A stretch of 64,000 nt of DNA from positions 896,074-960,073 of the forward strand of contig NW_002060954.1 in assembly GCF_000150275.1 (NCBI RefSeq). The letters are read 5' to 3'. Shown here piece by piece: positions 50,801-62,135 of the stretch. Each line of letters opens with the position of its first letter. Within the stretch, counting starts at the first letter, position 1. A model generated the notes under the pieces. It had not been told where the DNA came from and ran no database searches. It worked only from the letters and a program-made list of their open reading frames with translations. The stretch is from Trichoplax adhaerens. Its lineage: Eukaryota > Placozoa > Uniplacotomia > Trichoplacea > Trichoplacidae. The position numbers and the translations under genes are program-made.

Positions 50801-51692
50801 CACAATTACATTAAAATAATGCAGAATATGATACACGATGATTTTCGATTCTTATTAATTATAATTTTTTTTTATTGTTTTTATTGTAATACAGATGTTT
50901 CTTTATTGAAGCAAAAATTGAATAATAACTTACAGTTATGGTTAGATAGCATCGTTATCAATAATAGCGACTTTTTTGTATTATAAGTAACATTTGTAAT
51001 ATTATCTTTATTTTTAACAAGGAATGAAAGGAAATCATTATTGACTAACTTGCAAAAAATTTTAGAAATCTCAATTCCGTCTCCTACAAATAGTCAGAAA
51101 GAAGTATGTAGATTATGTAAATGAAAATTCGTATATCTTGTATAACGCGTACAATATACAGCACTACACTATGCTTTCAAGAATAACACCATTATTCTTG
51201 AAACTTTCTTTTAAAAATATAAACAGGAGTTTATTACACCCTGTGGGATCTGCTGTGGATATCGCCTTAATGCGACACTGCCTGATAAAGTTTGCGATTA
51301 TTCTTTGTGTGAAAAACAATTTCATTCGTTGTGCTTATTAGAGGTAATAACTTTCAACCAGAAATTGGAGTTGTGTCTTGTTAATTTTATGGGATAGAAA
51401 TTTTAATATATCTATATTTGATATATTTCATGCTAATTAAATACCTTTTAGTGGTTGAAAACGTTGCCTTCATCCCGTACTAGCTTCAGTGTAATTCATG
51501 GACAATGTCCATATTGTAAAAAGGTAAGTTATCAAATTATAACTCTTCTCACATTTCCAGAATGCTTATCATCAACTACAAAGTGTGTCTCATGTGGTAA
51601 TATACTGTGTACTGGCTTAGCTTAAGTCATCTCTAATCTATCGAACTATTGCTTTATCCTAGCCACTTTCAATGGAATTGAATTTTAAGTGA
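47819..51692 (+). CDS. FANCL: Fanconi anaemia E3 ubiquitin ligase FANCL
   Basis: Fifteen exons: 47819-47911, 48483-48541, 48963-49023, 49256-49315, 49447-49550, 49661-49708, 49871-49991, 50286-50330, 50472-50586, 50705-50788, 50895-50940, 51022-51103, 51227-51343, 51452-51523, 51663-51692. All phases agree; 378 residues (human 375). The start LFGNCPLLIPQNDDLTCYEG matches the human N-terminal E2-like fold. The double-RWD region follows, with AFFDVMDEIDKNTWVLEPQK and ISVQIDVNPYYPS. The C-terminal RING has the eight zinc ligands Cys312, Cys315, Cys329, Cys334, His339, Cys342, Cys364 and Cys367. FANCL with UBE2T monoubiquitinates FANCD2/FANCI in interstrand-crosslink repair. All key residues are present, so the gene looks functional. 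Confidence 0.97.
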
Positions 51693-52431
51693 CCTCATCT
51701 CAATTTATTTAAATTTCGCTACCGCTAAAATTCTTTATCAAACGAAATATTGGTTCTCCTAATTATAATCAGCCGCTAAACCATTACAAACTGGGGTCTA
51801 ATTGTGGATATGAATTCTGCGACGTTAATGGCTTACTAGGAATTGGAATGGTGTATAAGATACAACAGCATTAAATACCATTAAATGTATGCGATGTTTT
51901 CATCTCAGCAAATGTTATTAGAGTATCATTCCGCAAGATATAATGTAGATACAATATTCTTTTTATGTACCGTATCATACGTACAATATGTAACGTAATA
52001 AATTTAATTAATTAATGTTATAAAAATGTTGATATTTGTGACATGTTGATACTGTATATTGGTAATGAACTGGAAATCTTATATTGACGTGTGAGTTTCT
52101 ACAATCTAAGTATAGTACGAAGGTCTAGCTTAATATTAAAATCCCTGAAATAATGTACTGTAATGAATATTGATAGACATACAAACTATGCAATACCGAA
52201 TGATGTGGAACCAGTTCCTCATTTAATCAAAGATAGTATCGATATGCTGTACAAAAAATTTATTTTTCGTAATTACGTTAAATTAGTCATTTTCCGATTA
52301 TAATCACTTTCACTGTGATTACATGATACGATGATATCAGCAGGGAAAGAATCGTTGCATTAAATAGAATTATAATAAAGAATATATAATATCTCAATGT
52401 AGTATATAAAGCTGTGAATCATGCGTAAATT
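51693..52431. other. Convergent interval FANCL / EIF1AD
   Basis: AT-rich spacer between two 3' ends. No dense palindromic cluster, no RNA gene and no coding stretch recognised. Confidence 0.5.
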
Positions 52432-54303
52432 TCAGCTAGATGATGAATCGTAATCATCCTCATCAACTATTCGATTAGTATTGACAAATAAATCGTCGTC
52501 TGATGCGCTTTCTGATGCATCTTTATCTAAATCTTCATCTAAATCTTCATGTGTCTTAGCGCTGTTCTCGCGATGCATAGATGCATTATTCGTAACGAAT
52601 TCTTCAGGCCTATTACAAGCAGTTTAATTCGTACTTATTAGAACTGTTATCTTTCTATGCACGACCTACCGGTTACGATATTGTTAATATAACTCAGAAC
52701 AAGAAGGAAACTGACCACAAGTTTTCCTCTTTAAGACTTTTAATTTGATCTGCATTAAGCACCGATGAAATTTCAGCTCTAACTTTATTGCCTTCCTCAA
52801 TTGGATCTACAATTACGTAATCGCCTGTATAGCAAGAATAGGATAAACATAATTTAAAATATTTAATACTAACGTTATTTTAATTTATATGCGATATTCA
52901 ATTCTGATTTACAATCCATAATTCTATCTATGAATTGTACTGTATGATCATTGAGTGTAAAGGTTGCAATTATAGCTCTATCTACAGTTAAGTAAATCGT
53001 AAATTAACATAAAACTACGGCTTAGTTTACCTCGTTTAATCCAAATCACCCGGCGAAATTTGGATGGCATACTGCTTAAAAAGGTTTCACCAGATGCTGT
53101 AACCACCTCATGTAAATTGTTACCTCTACTAGCTACAATCTGGTAGATAAAAAATAATATTTTTTCACTTTGTGCCTTGTATCTGGTTATGAAATATACT
53201 GCACTGCATTTACACTACATGATACTCGTATACTGTGAACTACTGTACTAGAAGAGTACTATTATTCTTCTAGTAGTCCAGGCCAGCATATTTGGGAATT
53301 TGCTAATAATATTTTAGACGTGGAATACGGATCAGAGCTGCGTAATAATATTATTATACCCCTATTAAAGTATGAGTACATCGAGAATCAAATGATATCT
53401 ATGACAATTTGACGCTTTTCTAACTTGTATCTAATTCAAATAATTAAAGTGAATAATTGGATGCAGTGATCACTAAACAATTTAATTGAATATGCTATCT
53501 TTATGCTAAGCGCGACAAATAATACTGTACTGTACGCGTATGCGATATATTGTAGTGTACCATAGTACGAGCGCTATAAAGCATTGCAAAAGTACTTATT
53601 TTTATCTACAGGTCTACTGTATATCTTGAACTAGTATTTCGTTCTAATGTAAATTTTCAGCGTACCTTAAAAATAAGTAACGATTAGCAACCCTTTGAGA
53701 CAGAATTTGAATAATCTTATATAGTGTATGAATTCTTCGCAAATATAGAACAGTAGTTACAGTACTTTTCTGAAGTGAATAAGAGTGCGGGATCATGATT
53801 GATTCCTAATTCGTATTTTGGCAATTCTATCAATTGAAATCATAGCACTACACCACTACAGTACTGGGATAATGATATGTTGACTAATTTAGGTTCTGCA
53901 TTATACACTAATTAGTATGGGGCATATGATACAGTACACTGACTATCTTGAAACGAATTTCTACAATATTTACTATATTGATCCCTAACGTGTACATGCG
54001 TATTCACTAGTAGTAAATAAAACTCTTGATTAATTTACATGATAATTTTTACACCAATCACGACTACCTAATTTTTTACCTTACTTATTAGTCAAGAATC
54101 TCATGTCTCATAAGTTAACTTATAATACACGTATACATACTACATATCGAGAGATATAATTAACAAAATTCTTTCTGCTCATTGTATATATATATGTCAT
54201 ATATATCAATAATCACCTTAACGATCTGTTGTGACTCCGCTAGGGAAACATCACCAGTCAGTAATTCTTGTCGCACATATTTCTTCTTAGTAGCCTTCGA
54301 CAT
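52432..54303 (-). CDS. EIF1AD: eIF1A-domain protein EIF1AD
   Basis: Four exons, 54217-54303, 53031-53139, 52716-52824 and 52432-52609, give 160 residues (human 165). The start [15 protein letters not shown] parallels MSQATKRKHVVKEVL. The S1/eIF1A OB-fold core reads [40 protein letters not shown] and [11 protein letters not shown]. The acidic tail ends with [10 protein letters not shown], nearly identical to human [11 protein letters not shown]. It is a nuclear protein related to initiation factor 1A, reported in late 40S ribosome work and stress response. It is head-to-head with BANF1 (start codons about 1.2 kb apart), with the strongest repeat cluster of the window between them. Confidence 0.96.
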
Positions 54304-54509
54304 TGCTAGAGGTATCCACAAATATGCAGTACTGTATCAGACATTGAAGAATAATAATTTTCTTTTATAGAAACTTACAGATGTATAAGTTGAATTTTGA
54401 ATGGATAAAACAAGTTATTAACGCATATTCTTCGCCATCAGAAATGGTGCACGATTTGCAGGTGCGGTATGGTAATTAATCAGAGAACTGATGAGCCACC
54501 GTAATTTCC

Positions 54510-55240
54510 ATACAGAGTACTGTACACTACTGTACCCAGTAAGAGAGTTGTCAGTAAGAAGTCGGTTCGGTCCGGTTCAGGACTTCAACAGCACTGTCTG
54601 TACTGTACTAGTAGAGTACAGTACTGTAGTGTGTACTGTACAGTACAGTACTGTACTTGTACAGTGTACAGTACAGTACAGTACTGAATCCTTTCCGGTA
54701 ATGGTAAGTACAGTACAGTACTGTACAGTACTGTACTGTACTGTACTGTACTGTACAGTACATGTACTGTACTGTACTGTACTGTACTGTACAGTACATG
54801 TACTGTACTGTACAGTGTACAGTATACAGTATTGTACTGTACACTACTGTACTCGTGTACAGTATGTACTGTACTGTACCCATAAGAGCGCTGTCAGAAA
54901 GAAAAGCGATTTGATTCGGTACGGTTCGGTTCAGGACTTCAACAGCGCTGCACGTCTGTACTGTACAGTAGAGTGTACAGTATTGTACATGTATGTAGTG
55001 TACTGTAGCTACGGTACAGTGTACTGTACAGTACTCAATCGTTCCCGGTAATGGTCAGCCCAGTACTGTACTGTACAGTACAGTACAGTACACAAGTACA
55101 GTACAGTATTTTGGATTTTTTTAAATACTGTACTGTAAACGGATCGGATTTGATTGGGAGTGACTGTACAGTACTAACGACGAAGCTGTACAGTGTACAG
55201 TACACTACCGTTTAGTACTGTACACTGTCAAATAAATTCA
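54510..55240. repeat. Largest ACTGT/ACAGT palindromic cluster, EIF1AD-BANF1 interval
   Basis: Runs of (ACTGT)n and (ACAGT)n alternate over about 700 bases; for example, 54715-54830 is almost entirely such units. A larger duplication is nested in it. A block with AAGAG..TGTCAG, GGTTCAGGACTTCAACAGC and CCGGTAATGGT occurs at 54541-54708 and again at 54884-55058, an offset of about 345-354 bases. Because each unit is the reverse complement of the other, any transcript or single strand would fold into long hairpins. Open frames of 186 codons (+) and 91 codons (-) here are repeat artefacts, reading endless Tyr-Cys-Thr-Val. Confidence 0.95.
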
Positions 55241-55352
55241 ATATTAACGACTCCGGTGATATTTGAAATTTATTTTACTGTTGGCGCGATTAAGCTACTG
55301 TACCGTACAGATTAGACGTCATCTCTAACGGACGACAAGAAGAATATAACAG

Positions 55353-55509
55353 GTAAGAAAAAGCATGGCTAAAGACTGGTAAAAATGAACTATAATTTAA
55401 TATTCTTTTACAGCTACTGATGCTATTTGAATTACCCGACTTAGACTTTGTATCGGTAGCAGGATGTGGAAGCTGATCTTTTGTAACATTTTCCTCTTCT
55501 AATCATTAG
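55353..55509 (+). other. Probable 5' UTR intron of BANF1
   Basis: A donor ACAG|GTAAGA at 55353 and an acceptor ending ATCATTAG at 55509 bracket 157 bases. The acceptor lies 14 bases before the BANF1 start codon. The coding part itself has no intron. Confidence 0.5.
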
Positions 55510-55523
55510 GCAGCATTGTCAAG

Positions 55524-55796
55524 ATGAGTTCAACCAGTGTCAAGCACCAAAATTTTATTTCCGAACCAATGGGTGACAAACCTGTTACGGAACTTGCAGG
55601 AATTGGTGATGCTCTAGGCAGTAAACTTCATGAAATAGGCTTCGATAAAGCTTATGTCGTCCTCGGCCAATTCTTATTATTAAAGAAGGACGAAGAATTA
55701 TTTATGGAGTGGCTAAAAGATACTATCGACGCGAACAAAAAACAAGGCGGAGACTGCGTACAGTGTTTAGTGGAATGGTGTGATGCATTTCTGTAA
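55524..55796 (+). CDS. BANF1: Barrier-to-autointegration factor
   Basis: A single coding exon of 90 residues (human 89). It starts [20 protein letters not shown] and continues with the helix-hairpin-helix segment [20 protein letters not shown], then [18 protein letters not shown], and ends [13 protein letters not shown] dimers bridge double-stranded DNA and bind LEM-domain proteins, lamins and histones, shaping the nucleus after mitosis and limiting self-integration of foreign DNA. The start is fixed by homology and by the splice acceptor just before it. It is divergent from EIF1AD. Confidence 0.98.
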   Translation: MSSTSVKHQNFISEPMGDKPVTELAGIGDALGSKLHEIGFDKAYVVLGQFLLLKKDEELFMEWLKDTIDANKKQGGDCVQCLVEWCDAFL

Positions 55797-57407
55797 TAAC
55801 CCTTCCATGCCGAGGTAACTAGCTACAGTATTATAAGTAAGTAATCATAATTATCAGAGGTATCTAGAATCGCTGCTTTCGTTTTAATACCAATAATACA
55901 ATACAATTGAATACAAGATACTGTACCTGATAAAATGTTGCAAAAATCCCAACAATTATACTTCAATAGATTGACTAGCTTCATTAATTTTTGTAATTTT
56001 ATTAATTTGAATGCACAGTATCTAAAAATTGATCTTCTGTAGTTGATATCACATAGTAATTATGACTGTGTACACCAGAGGTAAAAAAAACCCTAAACTA
56101 TCTATCGAATACTACGTCATGCTAAGAATTGACTTTCTTATATTCCCTAGGAAACTGCAAAACCTAGCAACAATCGCGTTTTACAACTAGATTCCAATTG
56201 GTTTTCATAACTGCCTTAATTAACCACTTAATGTTATCGTGATAATGTATTAAATGAGCTATGGTTATATTTTAACGATGTAAACGAAGGTTTAATGGTC
56301 TGGGTCACAGTTAATCAATCACTCGTGAATGTATGCGATATTGAAAAATGATGACGCTGCGTTAGTTAACTTTATAAGAACATTTGATGGTTTCAATCTG
56401 TGACTTCCTTGTCTGACTATAGGACACGTAATACGTTTTCTTGTGCTACCATTTCTTTGATTGAACACTTTTCATACTTTACGGGTGTGTTGAAACACGA
56501 GTACAATATACGTAGCAGTTTGAGATTGCAATAGCGTTCTATTAGTTTTCACCTATAGTACCTACGATTATATTATTATAAATACGTATTTTAGCTTTCT
56601 TGTATGGGTCTCAACTTGTATTGGAATAAAAACTTTTAAAATCTTTTTGACAAAATTGATTTTAAATTACTTTGTTGTAGTGTAGGTACTATTGCTATTC
56701 CGATGTATGTTAAAGAACGAATGATTAACCTATTAAAATTGTTACCTGAATTTTTAATAATAATATAGTATAAAGTAGCACCGTTACGGCAAAAAGACGT
56801 ACGAAAGATTTTCGGAAGTAGAGTACTATGTTGTACCATAATTTTAAATCAAATTTAAAACTCCAATTTAAACCGTACGATTTTTATTATCCTACCACAA
56901 TTTAAAGGTAATATGGAAAGAAAATATATGTAAAGATGTTACCGATATTATCAATTTAGTCAAGGCGATTGAAAGAAGTTTTTACAAACAGCTGTTCATT
57001 GCATAATTCAAAGTTAGAAGCTCTTAATGACAGCGTATTAATTAATTGATAAACAATCATTTTTTATAAGTAAAAATGGTATCCATTAACACCTAGCTAA
57101 AGAAAAGTCGTTTAGTAATGTAATGATTCCGTTCTAGCTTCTAGATCAAATTGTTCATACGTTCGGTAATTACTAATACTCTTAGAATGAATGTGCATTA
57201 ACAACGTAAATTGTTATATTATCGCATATACAGTATTATATACGAACAATATATATAAGTATATACAGCGCAGTGTGCGTCAGTTCTACTTTCTGTAGGC
57301 ATCAGACAGAGATCAATGACCAGAAATAAATTCTAAAAAATATCCAGGGAGGTAGCCTACCATATCTCGGAGAAGATGAAAGAAGCATATATTCAATTTT
57401 GATTGCC
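55797..57407. other. Convergent interval BANF1 / BRMS1-like
   Basis: AT-rich spacer of 1.6 kb between two 3' ends. I see no gene and no dense palindromic cluster. The minus-strand frame at 56636-56839 has no conserved features. Confidence 0.5.
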
Positions 57408-60400
57408 TCAGTGTGAAAGAATAAATTTTCCATTCTGAAGTTGTCTTATATAAACCCTTATTTTACTACCGTCTTCTTTCCCAAGCCAGACTTCGCTAGT
57501 GTTAATTGAGCAAATGATAGCTCTAATATGATGATGAGGTATAATTAAAAATTAATAACAGACATTAATTACAGAGTTTTACGCTAATAATCAATCGTTT
57601 GTAAAAAGCAAGGATCTGCAAATAACCTGATTTTAGTTCTTTTGTCGTCTAATGTTACCTGTCCACCTTTAAGTAACCTGATTAAATAGATGTAAAAAGA
57701 GTCAGGAAATACTGTTCAAATGGTACACGTCTCAAACATAAGAACACTGATACTTAAGTAGCAGTTAACAATTAAGTTACATAATAAAAATAGCAATCAT
57801 TCCAGCAACAAACCATTTAACTAAATATAATAAGTACACAGTTAAATTTTATTATTTTCGCTATTGGGTGGGACTGTGGTGCGATAATGAATCGGTACTT
57901 TGGGATAAGATGAATAGACTTACGTCTGCCCTTCATAAATTAATTTACCATCTTCGAATCTGGCATTATAACGATGATCATCACCATGGTAAGAATCTAA
58001 TATCAAATAACTGATTTAATATTGTGGGCGTATCGTGTAATGTGCATGATACGATATTACTGTAAATTACTGTAATATTCTAATATCATCATAATTTTAG
58101 AATTAAAATCACAAAAAGCTTACGATCAGATCTTCTTCTGGCAGCGATTCCCCTTGCCTATAAAACAGAATATTTTGAATAATTAATTGGATATTTAAAT
58201 AATGAAAGAATGATATTCCGAGAGCTAATTATCTATAATAAATTTAAGATTTACTTTTCGTAAAGTCGTCCAATCCTCTAGAATATCGACTTCACGCAGC
58301 ATATAGACAATATAAGGACTTGAGATTTGTTAAAGAAGATACTTAGAAATGACAGTAATATTTTCATATATCGTTAAAGAATTCGGTAAATAGCAACAAC
58401 TCAAAGCATAGAAGTGAATGAGGATATCAGACACAGTTACAGGTTTCTTGCGCTTCTGTGGGTACAACAATCCATCAGTGCTATCACGTTTGCGACTTCC
58501 TTTCATTGAGGTATTATCAGAACTTTTATACCAGAGTTCTGCAAAAGATGCCATAAAAAGGTATGATATTATTCTACAGAGCAAGGTAAATCTGCCAATA
58601 AGATGTAATGGCAAAATAAAATTACAAACGCTCCTTACCTGATGACAAATCAACACAGTTGCGATCTTCTTCAAGTTTACGAACTTTTTCTTCATATTCA
58701 GCGCACATTGACTCTAACAATGCTCTTTTTTCGCTCTATTTATAAATCAAACAAATCAAGTAGAATAGTAACTGATTATTAATAAAGTAATTACTGTTAT
58801 TACTGTCTGATCTAGTGTAAAATGTCGATAAAATGTAAAGTACGTTAGCAATGTGGTATACTGCTCCATGATTAATTAGAATTCTTAACTATTAACCTCA
58901 AAATGTTGCTGTGAAGCGATTTTTTCAGCTTCGAATATGGTTGTTATAATTTGAGCCTATAACAAAGATTAGAGTTTTACTACGTAAGAATTTACCAATT
59001 GCGTAGGATCTTATTTGCAATATTTAAATAACATACCTTACAGTCTCTAATTAATTCTAAATGATTACGTAAATAAAATAATTAATAGATTGAATAAAGA
59101 TCGATAATATCACTTGAAACATTGCATCGCTTACCAGACACACTGTTACGCTTTTTACAATGATCCTCGATTTCCGCTCTAGATGCAATATACTCTTCCG
59201 CGGTTTCTAATTAAGGGTTAAGTTATAGTTGTTATAATTACTGAAAGAGCTTAATATGATATAGGTTATACTACACAGACATCATCTTGAATTCTATACA
59301 AAGACAATTTCAGCATTGATACTAGTTGAAACAAGGTACTACAGTAATTTTTTTATTTCAACTAGACTATCTACCCAATGGATAGTGACATAATATATGG
59401 CTGCTTGCAAGCAAATGTATATTAATACGGATAAATAAGTTACAAGATTTATAGCACTGCACAAAAATTACTTGGTCGAGGCATAATCTGGAGTTACTAA
59501 GGGGTTTACGGACAAATTTTTGCCTAGCATCTACTTAAAGTATAATCCGATCGTTTTAGGCTTTCGTAGGAGTTCTTAGTATCATTGACGTAGCTTAAAT
59601 TGCAGCATAAATGCAAACAAATGTAGCAGCGCATTTCTCAGGATTGTATAAAAATAATAATAAATGATTGATTGTTCGCTACAGTATAGGCCAGGGCCCT
59701 AACTTTCACTGAGTAAATTAAGAAGGATATTCTTGACAATAAACACGCATATTTCACTACTACATAATGATGTCAGCAACACAATAGGTCATTTGTCTAG
59801 CATCTTCAGATTAGCTACTGATTTACTCTACGAGATATATCAAAGAAATTCACACCTTTAGAAGGAGTAAAAATTGTCTGTATACAAAGTACAGCAATAT
59901 TAGTATAACTTTTAAAATTAATAACTATCATTGTAAGTAGTCGAATACAGACAGAATCCTGCTAATTAATATGAAATGGAATATCAATTATTTACGCAAG
60001 TACCATATCGATTTTATAGAATATTACAGTAAATTCATAGTAATTCACGATTTTTGGAGTGTTTTCAACTTGCATATTTTAATACAAATTTTGTGAGGTA
60101 CTCTACAGTTGGCACTATAAAGAATGATACCGTGGGTAAGGAAGTGAAGGTAGTCCATACTACATCATTAAACCGCAATATACTATATATCCAGAAGCGA
60201 TGCATAGACTCGGAAAAATCCGCGTATTTTGAAGATTAAATCCCATTTATTTCAGAACGTAGCTTTCTCGATTTTATATCTGTGGTTCGGATAAATACTG
60301 TATAGTAAATGATAGTATACAACCTTTACCTCTTGTGCACGCGCACGTATATTAATTACTCCGAATCTATTATGCAAAAGTGTAAGCGTAAATAATTGCA

Positions 60401-61720
60401 GCTTATTGAAATAACGCAGCCACTGCGTTCAAGAGGCAATGAGTACTGTATATAGTATACATTAAGGCAGAAGGGTAACAGCAGCATGTATACTACAAGA
60501 AATAGGTAATTTTAGAGGTTGTACAACAAATATTATACACGTACGCGCATATGGGGTATGTGTATAAATATCTGTAATGCATGCAACTGTCGTGAGCAGA
60601 TAGATTACTGCCAAATATCTAATGAAAGTGGACGAGATTGTTACGAATACTACACTTTTCAATCTGTGATCTGTAGTTTAGTCTACTGGAATTCACTGGT
60701 AGTAGGCTATATCATTTAACATTGCGATTAGCTAAGTAAAAAAATGTAGAATTGTACCGTTTTTGATTTCCTCCGCTTTCTGATTCAATTCATTTAATCT
60801 TTCTTGAAAGAATCTATAAGATGATGAAAGATAATTTATGTTAGTTATGACAGACTGTCCAAAAAAAATATCTTACCCGATAGGACGATTGCATTTCAAA
60901 AATTAAATGACGCAACACAGTAATCATATCTAGCTGAAAACAACTGCAGCAAAGTGTGAAGAATAATCCTAAATAATCATGGTAGCGGTTGGAGAATTAT
61001 TTCTAAATATGATACAGTATCGTATATCAATATCGTAGTTGCGATAACTATCTGATCACAATCAAAATAAATATGTTTCATAATTAAGTACTGCAATTGT
61101 ATAAAATATACCTGTCCTTGATCTCGATAAATTTTTTTTCTAAAACCGACATATCTTGTAAGCATTCATCCTTTCTTCTTTCATTAGCTTCTTCATCGAC
61201 TGAAAGAGAATGTAACAAACCGTGTGACATAGTATGGCAAACCTTAACCACACATCTCATGGTATTTTATAAAAGCAATTATTATTTACTGCATTTTTAA
61301 ATTTAATAGTAGATGGGTTGTTATTTGAAGTGTACTGCGATAGATCAATATTGTAAGTCAAAATCTGTAATCAGCATCTTGTTCAAGCCCTTATTGCTAC
61401 AACTACTGGAATGAAATTATACAATCTATGGTTAAAATGAATCATGTAAAGATGTAGTAATACAAAATGTCGTATCATGTCTACAGCTTGTATCTCAAAG
61501 CTCAACTAAGACGTACTGTCCCTAGAATAGTACGTTAGTTCAAGTCTTGCACTTTACCTTGATCATCGCTATCCTCAGTTTCGGCTTCTTCATCTTCATC
61601 CCCTTCTTCATCTTCTTCGCATTCTTCTTCCTCCTGTACTACTTTCTTTTCGTCTTTAAGATTCTTCTCGCTAGTATCCGTAGAATTAGCAGTAGTTTTA
61701 TTTTGTAAAGACGGCATCAT
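57408..61720 (-). CDS. BRMS1L: BRMS1/SDS3-family Sin3-HDAC corepressor subunit
   Basis: Thirteen exons: 61558-61720, 61112-61199, 60758-60813, 59135-59206, 59037-59056, 58897-58956, 58639-58735, 58433-58538, 58255-58318, 58124-58157, 57924-57996, 57627-57677, 57408-57522. All phases agree; 332 residues (human BRMS1L 323). After an acidic N-terminus comes the coiled-coil start [19 protein letters not shown], then a long helix with [14 protein letters not shown]. Next are [20 protein letters not shown] and DWTTLRK, and the C-terminal [20 protein letters not shown], all matching BRMS1L closely. The family scaffolds class I histone deacetylase in the Sin3 complex. One exon is only 20 bases (59037-59056). 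Assignment to BRMS1L versus its paralogue BRMS1 cannot be settled here and may be moot if the gene predates their split. Confidence 0.94.
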
Positions 61721-61844
61721 GCGTCTAATTCCGATCTAACGATGCTAATAATTTGGCTGCTCTGCTATTTGCTCAATCTTTTTCCTGCTTCTGCGTCGGT
61801 ATAAATGTTAAAAACATTTGTTATTGCAGTGCATAACGTCTAGG

Positions 61845-62135
61845 CGGTACAGTACGCATGCACCGTACAAGGGTACCGCTTCCGAAACGAAACCGTCTCT
61901 GAGCTTTTCCTACTGCTGTGCATTGGACAGACACACTCACGGTGGTAGTGGTGTTCAAACAGGCATTTCGCACTAGGAGATTGACTACAAAAAAAATCTC
62001 CATGCTGTATGGTGCAGTGTGCTCGGCACGTGCTGACGTACGGCTGCCGGGTTGCGTGCAGTACATACAGTCCAATGTACTGTACACTGTACACTTTACA
62101 TTTACTGTGCTGTACTGTACACTGTACTGTACACG
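61845..62135. repeat. ACTGT/ACAGT palindromic cluster upstream of the BRMS1-like gene
   Basis: It begins about 125 bases upstream of the BRMS1-like start codon and is densest at 62070-62135 (GTACTGTACACTGTACAC, then TGCTGTACTGTACACTG). Smaller groups follow at 62245-62262, 62395-62410, 62575-62615 and 63360-63395 across the divergent interval to the NADH dehydrogenase gene. Four overlapping open frames of 76-110 codons on both strands come from these repeats. The rest of 61721-63646 holds nothing I recognise. Confidence 0.8.

Noticed and set aside
54491-55051. 186-codon open frame (+) and 91-codon frame (-)
   Set aside because: Both read through the ACTGT/ACAGT pentamer repeats, which lack stops in several frames and give low-complexity Tyr-Cys-Thr-Val protein.
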